Assembly: GCA_020435185.1 (NCBI GenBank)
Contig: JAGRAA010000347.1
Span: 1-9,653 of the forward strand
Direction of reading: 5' to 3'
Source of the DNA: Bdellovibrionales bacterium
GTDB lineage: Bacteria > Bdellovibrionota > Bdellovibrionia > Bdellovibrionales > UBA1609
Length of the DNA: 9,653 nt
The notes beneath the pieces were generated by a model. The model worked only from the letters and a program-made list of their open reading frames with translations, was not told the origin of the DNA and did no database searches. Every line of letters starts with the position of its first letter. The stretch's first letter is position 1. Of the stretch, positions 5,888 to 9,653 are shown one piece after another. Made by a program: the position numbers and the translations under genes.

Positions 5888-6795
5888 TATTTCCTCCTTC
5901 TTTCTGCATGGCGCAGATTTTTATAGCTTCGTGCCGATTTGGCTCCACGTGCGGCTGCTTGTTGTGTACCAGCACTTTTTGCTATTTTTGATAAAATGAG
6001 TCCTTTAGGATTAGCCATTGCAACAGTCTTGAGTGCGCCCCTACGAAGCGTATCACCGACAGAGAGATTCACCCCTTCACAGAGCTGTGAAACAATAAAT
6101 GGAGAGAACAAGAGTGCTATTGCTATGATAAGATTTAAGGTAATAATTGTGATTAATCCGCCTTCTGTTTGATAGGAAGATGCAAATGGTAATGCCTTTA
6201 AAAAGGCTGAGAGAATGGACCAGATGACAGGCCAAGCTGAGACCTGAATCATATTTTTAAAAAGTCCTTTTGTTATCCCAGTACTTGAGTCAAATAAAAG
6301 AGCTAAAATCATAAATGGTCCAAGAACTACGAGCAGCATCCAATAAAAGTGCTGAAAGGCTAAAAGCAAGAATCGAGCAACAACCAAAATCAGATAACTA
6401 ACTAAAACTAAAGCTCCGACGATTAAGTCGCTACCAAGATTCAATAAACCTTGCAGATCAAATGAATATTGATCTGCTCGCTTTGATGCTGCTTCTAGCA
6501 CCATATCAATGCCTGTCATATCATCTATAGATTTTGCAATCTCGACCCCAATTGTCTGGCAGAATTCTGCAATCATTGGGAAAGAAACTAAAAGTAGTGC
6601 GACCAATATGAGTTTTTTGATTCTTGTTACAACTACGCCAGAGATTCCTAAGTCAGATGAATATCCTAAAGCTATGGATAATAAAAATAATGGCAAAAGC
6701 ATTTGCCAACTTAAATGACTAGTATGTTCATATAGGCTTCTCGCTAGAGGGACAAGCCGCTCATATTCTTCTATTGAAGGTAATGAATTGTTCAT
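5887..6795 (-). CDS. virB6: VirB6/TrbL-like polytopic inner-membrane channel protein
   Basis: A 302-residue multi-spanning membrane protein that would form part of the inner-membrane complex. Hydrophobic segments lie at about 29-45, 60-80, 118-146, 151-168, 184-203 and 213-236, with a polar periplasmic-type loop (about 81-117) between the second and third. A conserved-looking tryptophan region (NMIQVSAWPVIWSILSAFLK, 181-200) resembles VirB6 proteins. The last 45 residues are strongly basic (AARGAKSARS, then RHAERRRK) and probably cytoplasmic. The ATG at 6795 overlaps the preceding stop as TAATG; an AGGA lies about eight bases upstream, a weaker site than its neighbours have. The family call rests on topology and on position between VirB5-like and VirB9-like genes. 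Confidence 0.8.
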   Translation of the reverse strand: MNNSLPSIEEYERLVPLARSLYEHTSHLSWQMLLPLFLLSIALGYSSDLGISGVVVTRIKKLILVALLLVSFPMIAEFCQTIGVEIAKSIDDMTGIDMVLEAASKRADQYSFDLQGLLNLGSDLIVGALVLVSYLILVVARFLLLAFQHFYWMLLVVLGPFMILALLFDSSTGITKGLFKNMIQVSAWPVIWSILSAFLKALPFASSYQTEGGLITIITLNLIIAIALLFSPFIVSQLCEGVNLSVGDTLRRGALKTVAMANPKGLILSKIAKSAGTQQAAARGAKSARSYKNLRHAERRRK

Positions 6796-7466
6796 TAGAA
6801 CATCCTTTTTTCAATAACAATGTCAGAAAATGTACGATCTTGATGGGTCAGATCATTTGAAATGTTTTTATAACTTTTTCCTTTTGCAACAACAGCACGG
6901 GACTCTTTCTCATTAGCCTGTGCAAGCATTTGAGAGAGCAGACTTGTAATATGACTTTGCAAAACCTGTGATTGAGCTTCAAGTGAAACCAATGTTCCTA
7001 CACCAGAAGCCGTTAATTTTTGTGCCACTCCAGGTGAGGCGTCAGCTCCTCTACGTTCAAGTTCTTTCCCAGATAAGAATGAAGAATGAGCTTCTCCACT
7101 TATCCGTGAAATTACATTCATGGCATTGGAAATTTCAGCTTCTATGGCGTCAGACTTTTTTGAATGATACTCTTTTGGCATTGTGTAATAAATGAGACGT
7201 AGTCGACGAATGGCTTCCTGTGGATCTTTCCATTGATTCCACGAACTGGGTTGGACTAAATCAGCAATAGTCTTAATTCGATGTATTTTGTCATTTATAC
7301 CAGCTAGCTCATCATTCAAATGCTGGGTCTGCTGTTGCAGTTCATACATTGTATGAAGTGTGTTGAAAACAATTTCTGCAAGAAGTGGCAAGTCTGCACC
7401 CCAAAGGTCAGCCTTCGCCTGATATGGGAGAGTTAAAAACATTAAAGAAATAATAATTTTTTTCAT
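6795..7466 (-). CDS. virB5: VirB5/TrbJ-like periplasmic protein
   Basis: A 223-residue secreted protein likely to act at the pilus tip or as a channel assembly factor. It has a classical signal peptide: MKK, a hydrophobic core, then cleavage after AKA (residue 19). The mature protein is mostly alpha-helical with Gln-rich and heptad-like stretches (TMYELQQQTQHLNDELAGIN, about 39-58), as in VirB5 and TrbJ. A Trp-containing turn (PSSWNQWKDP, about 73-82) and a late helix (VSLEAQSQVLQSHITSLLSQ) follow. The ATG at 7466 directly abuts the VirB4 stop with no gap, and AGGAG lies about six bases upstream. The VirB4-VirB5-VirB6 order is typical. Sequence identity in this family is low, so the call rests on signal peptide, helical character and context. 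Confidence 0.75.
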   Translation of the reverse strand: MKKIIISLMFLTLPYQAKADLWGADLPLLAEIVFNTLHTMYELQQQTQHLNDELAGINDKIHRIKTIADLVQPSSWNQWKDPQEAIRRLRLIYYTMPKEYHSKKSDAIEAEISNAMNVISRISGEAHSSFLSGKELERRGADASPGVAQKLTASGVGTLVSLEAQSQVLQSHITSLLSQMLAQANEKESRAVVAKGKSYKNISNDLTHQDRTFSDIVIEKRMF

Positions 7467-9533
7467 TTAATCTCCTTCGTTGGTTCGAGTAATATTTTCT
7501 GTATTAGCGAGTTCATAGAATTCTTGTGTGGGATAAAGCCTGAAGACCTGACTCATATTTGGAGTCAGAGCAAAAAACTCTGAATAATGGGGTTTTTTGC
7601 TGGTGACAGACAATGCTCGTTGTATATCTGAATCAGGTAAGTCAAAGGTGTCTTTCAGGAAGTCAGCAGCTGCACCGTTTTGAAGAAAGATTTTTGTAAA
7701 GCTATTAGTAAAAAGCATTTTTGCAAAGGCTTCATCACCATAGTCAGAAAGGTTTTGAGTAATAGAAACAATACCCGCTTTATACTTTCTTAGTGTCCGA
7801 TACATCTCCTCAAGAAAGCCTTTACTTTGCGCAAAGAATCGCCAGACCTCATCAAAAACTATGAGTGTGCGACTATAATTACCGCTCAGTAGATCCTTCC
7901 AAAGTAACTCTGTTAAAAGCAAAATAGACGTCTTTTGTAAAATAGGGTCAGAATCAAGTTCCTTAAAGTCAAAAGCCGTAATTTGTGACTTGATAAGCTC
8001 AACTAAGTCTTTTCTAGGGTTTAAATGGTCATATCTAATATGAGGCTTTAACCAATGAGCAATATCTTGATAAAAATACTCTGTCCTTTCCTTTGCAGAC
8101 TTAATTAACTCACCAAGCCTTAGGTGATGACCTTGGAACTCTTTAAGTAAGTCATCAATAGCCACCTTGTGTGAATGTGTAATATGTGATCCAGAACCAC
8201 AAAGAGTTTCAATAAGAGGTTTAAAGAAGCCATTTTCGGTAACAGGAGATGTATGAATGTAGGTAGCAATAAGTGAATTTGCTTCATTAACTGTTAATGT
8301 TTTACTTTTTCCACCATTTGCTTGAATGATCTTTCTGTACGAACCTCCAACGTCAAAAATGCACAGTCTTGTTTTTGGATCATCTGCAATAGTAGAAGCT
8401 AAAATTGCATTCATCAAAAAGCTCTTTCCTGACCCTGAAGCCCCGCAGATAAATGAGTTGTAGTTCAAATTCTCTCTAGAGAACAAATTAAGATGTGAGA
8501 CTTCGCCCGTACGAGATCTGAGGCTCAAATGTGATTCATCATTGTTTCGTGAAAACTCATGAAATATAGGAAATATTTGAGCCAAATTCTCTGAGAGCAT
8601 GGGTAGTTTTCTAATAGACAGCGTACCATTGCCTGGCAAGTGGCTTCGAAATACAGGCAAGGAACCAATGCTTTCTAAAAAGAGTCCGGCATTGCCGATG
8701 CCAGAGATAACTCGTTCAAAATCTCTAGCGTGCTCAAGAGTAACATTGTCTTCATTTTTTAAAATAATACTCAAAGAGGTTTCAAAGAGAGTTTCTTTAT
8801 TCAAAAGTATTCTTTCAAGAGTTTCTTCAGACGAATGAAGAACTGAGTTGGACTCAATATTTTTTACTTCAAGAGATGACGATATAGAAAGTGCGTGGCT
8901 CACACGCCTTTTTGTTTCAAGTTGCTTTTTAATTTTCTGTCGATCAGGAATGTTAATTTTTAGAGACAAGATAAATTCTTCAGGGTATTCAAATATGGGC
9001 TGTAGGCAAGCGTTCCAAGTCAGTTGTGGTAGCTCTGTTAACGACAAAACACGAATTGATTTTTCACAAGCACTTAAGTGATCTTTTTCCCATGTGACAT
9101 CTGGGATTCGACCGAGGTTTATACTTTGCCCTAAAAATGAGACCAATAAGTCTGTCCATTGTTGCTTTGTTAGTGGCTCAGGTAAAAACTTTGCTTCCTT
9201 AAATAAAGCATCAAGATGTGAATAGCTTTCAGCTTTCTGGACATTTTCAAAAAAGTAAAGAGTCGTTGTTAATCCAGGGACTTCAGCATTTTCAAGTTTT
9301 CTTCTAACTAGCAAGACTTGTCCTTCAAAAAGATTTGGTAATCTTGTTAAGAGCTCTGAAAATTTTGAAAAGTAGGAATCCGTTAATGGGCCATTAAAGC
9401 CTTCTTCAAGTGTTCCGCTAGATAGAAATTCCGATGAGTATGCTTTGAGTAATCCACCATTAGAGCTAGAGATTACACCATCACTTATCCACTTTGTGCC
9501 CAAGAGTTTTTTAGTGAGGCTGAATTTTTTCAT
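7467..9533 (-). CDS. virB4: VirB4/TraC-family secretion ATPase
   Basis: The large ATPase that energises pilus assembly and substrate transfer at the cytoplasmic base of the secretion system. The 688-residue protein has an N-terminal VirB4/TraC domain (about 1-330) and a RecA-like C-terminal domain. Walker A is GASGSGKS (about 364-371), with CIFDVGGSYRK after it (391-401). Walker B is TLIVFDEVWRFF (about 556-567), followed by the SITQNLSD motif (590-597). The length is slightly under the usual 780-870. I chose the ATG at 9533 because AAAGGA (9542-9547) lies eight bases upstream and the protein begins with a typical MKKFSLTKK. An upstream TTG (9587) would add 18 residues without a good ribosome site. 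It abuts the virB5-like gene, and its own upstream partner is not visible. Confidence 0.95.
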   Translation of the reverse strand: MKKFSLTKKLLGTKWISDGVISSSNGGLLKAYSSEFLSSGTLEEGFNGPLTDSYFSKFSELLTRLPNLFEGQVLLVRRKLENAEVPGLTTTLYFFENVQKAESYSHLDALFKEAKFLPEPLTKQQWTDLLVSFLGQSINLGRIPDVTWEKDHLSACEKSIRVLSLTELPQLTWNACLQPIFEYPEEFILSLKINIPDRQKIKKQLETKRRVSHALSISSSLEVKNIESNSVLHSSEETLERILLNKETLFETSLSIILKNEDNVTLEHARDFERVISGIGNAGLFLESIGSLPVFRSHLPGNGTLSIRKLPMLSENLAQIFPIFHEFSRNNDESHLSLRSRTGEVSHLNLFSRENLNYNSFICGASGSGKSFLMNAILASTIADDPKTRLCIFDVGGSYRKIIQANGGKSKTLTVNEANSLIATYIHTSPVTENGFFKPLIETLCGSGSHITHSHKVAIDDLLKEFQGHHLRLGELIKSAKERTEYFYQDIAHWLKPHIRYDHLNPRKDLVELIKSQITAFDFKELDSDPILQKTSILLLTELLWKDLLSGNYSRTLIVFDEVWRFFAQSKGFLEEMYRTLRKYKAGIVSITQNLSDYGDEAFAKMLFTNSFTKIFLQNGAAADFLKDTFDLPDSDIQRALSVTSKKPHYSEFFALTPNMSQVFRLYPTQEFYELANTENITRTNEGD

Positions 9534-9653
9534 TTTGTGAATCCTTTCTTTCTTGGTGGCCAAGAAAAATATGAGGTTCAAAGACAAAACGCCCTAGTAG
9601 TTCGAGATGACCATCTTTCTGCCCGTGTTAGACAACTCTTAGAAAAATGAGAG
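9534..9653. other. 120-bp stretch upstream of virB4, no gene assigned
   Basis: On the minus strand all three frames contain a stop within this stretch, so no complete gene precedes virB4 here. A tail of an upstream gene could end at one of these stops, but none reads convincingly. The operon promoter could be here: AT-rich runs such as CATATTTTTC occur upstream of the ribosome site, but no clear -35/-10 pair is seen. On the plus strand an unusually protein-like short frame runs through it. Confidence 0.4.

Noticed and set aside
9534..9587. N-terminal extension of VirB4 from a TTG at 9587
   Set aside because: A rare start with no ribosome site; the ATG at 9533 is preceded by AAAGGA and gives a typical N-terminus.

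Overview
The window is a piece of an integrated conjugative element (an ICE or integrative plasmid) from an AT-rich Gram-negative bacterium. The envelope genes point to a diderm: Sec signal peptides, a lipoprotein and VirB9/VirB10-type outer-membrane-spanning channel proteins. The low GC, strong GGAGG ribosome sites and the pairing of a VirB-type secretion system with a replication-relaxation protein would fit a Bdellovibrio/Bacteriovorax-like lineage. That taxonomic guess is weak, because no housekeeping gene is present to anchor it.

Every gene I can support lies on the minus strand, so the biological order runs right to left. From 9533 down to 1382 nine genes are packed head to tail: a VirB4 ATPase, a VirB5/TrbJ-like periplasmic protein, a VirB6-like membrane protein, VirB9-like, VirB10-like, a VirD4 coupling ATPase, a small glycine-zipper lipoprotein, a ribbon-helix-helix-like protein and a winged-helix replication-relaxation protein. 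Junctions are 0 to 17 nt (TAATG, GTGA, TAGTG, TGATG, and two 16-17 nt overlaps), so this reads as one translationally coupled operon whose promoter is off the right edge or in the last 120 bases. VirB2, VirB3, VirB8 and VirB11 equivalents are not seen and must lie outside if the machine is complete.

Between this operon and the recombination genes is a 218-base gap (1164-1381). It holds a 24-nt hairpin overlapping the last stop codon and a large, locally GC-rich dyad (1189-1303) with an AT-rich palindromic tip. Left of it are an excisionase-type helix-turn-helix gene and a tyrosine integrase, linked by a TAATG overlap. The integrase is cut by the left edge before its catalytic tyrosine.

Working model: Int and Xis integrate and excise the element, VirB4/5/6/9/10 form the export channel, and VirD4 brings DNA to it. 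The RHH-like and replication-relaxation proteins are the only visible candidates for the DNA-processing complex. No HUH relaxase is present here. The big dyad next to them is the obvious candidate for their DNA target (oriT-like) or for a leader element controlling xis-int. The DNA-processing part is inference; the secretion and recombination assignments are family-level recognition.
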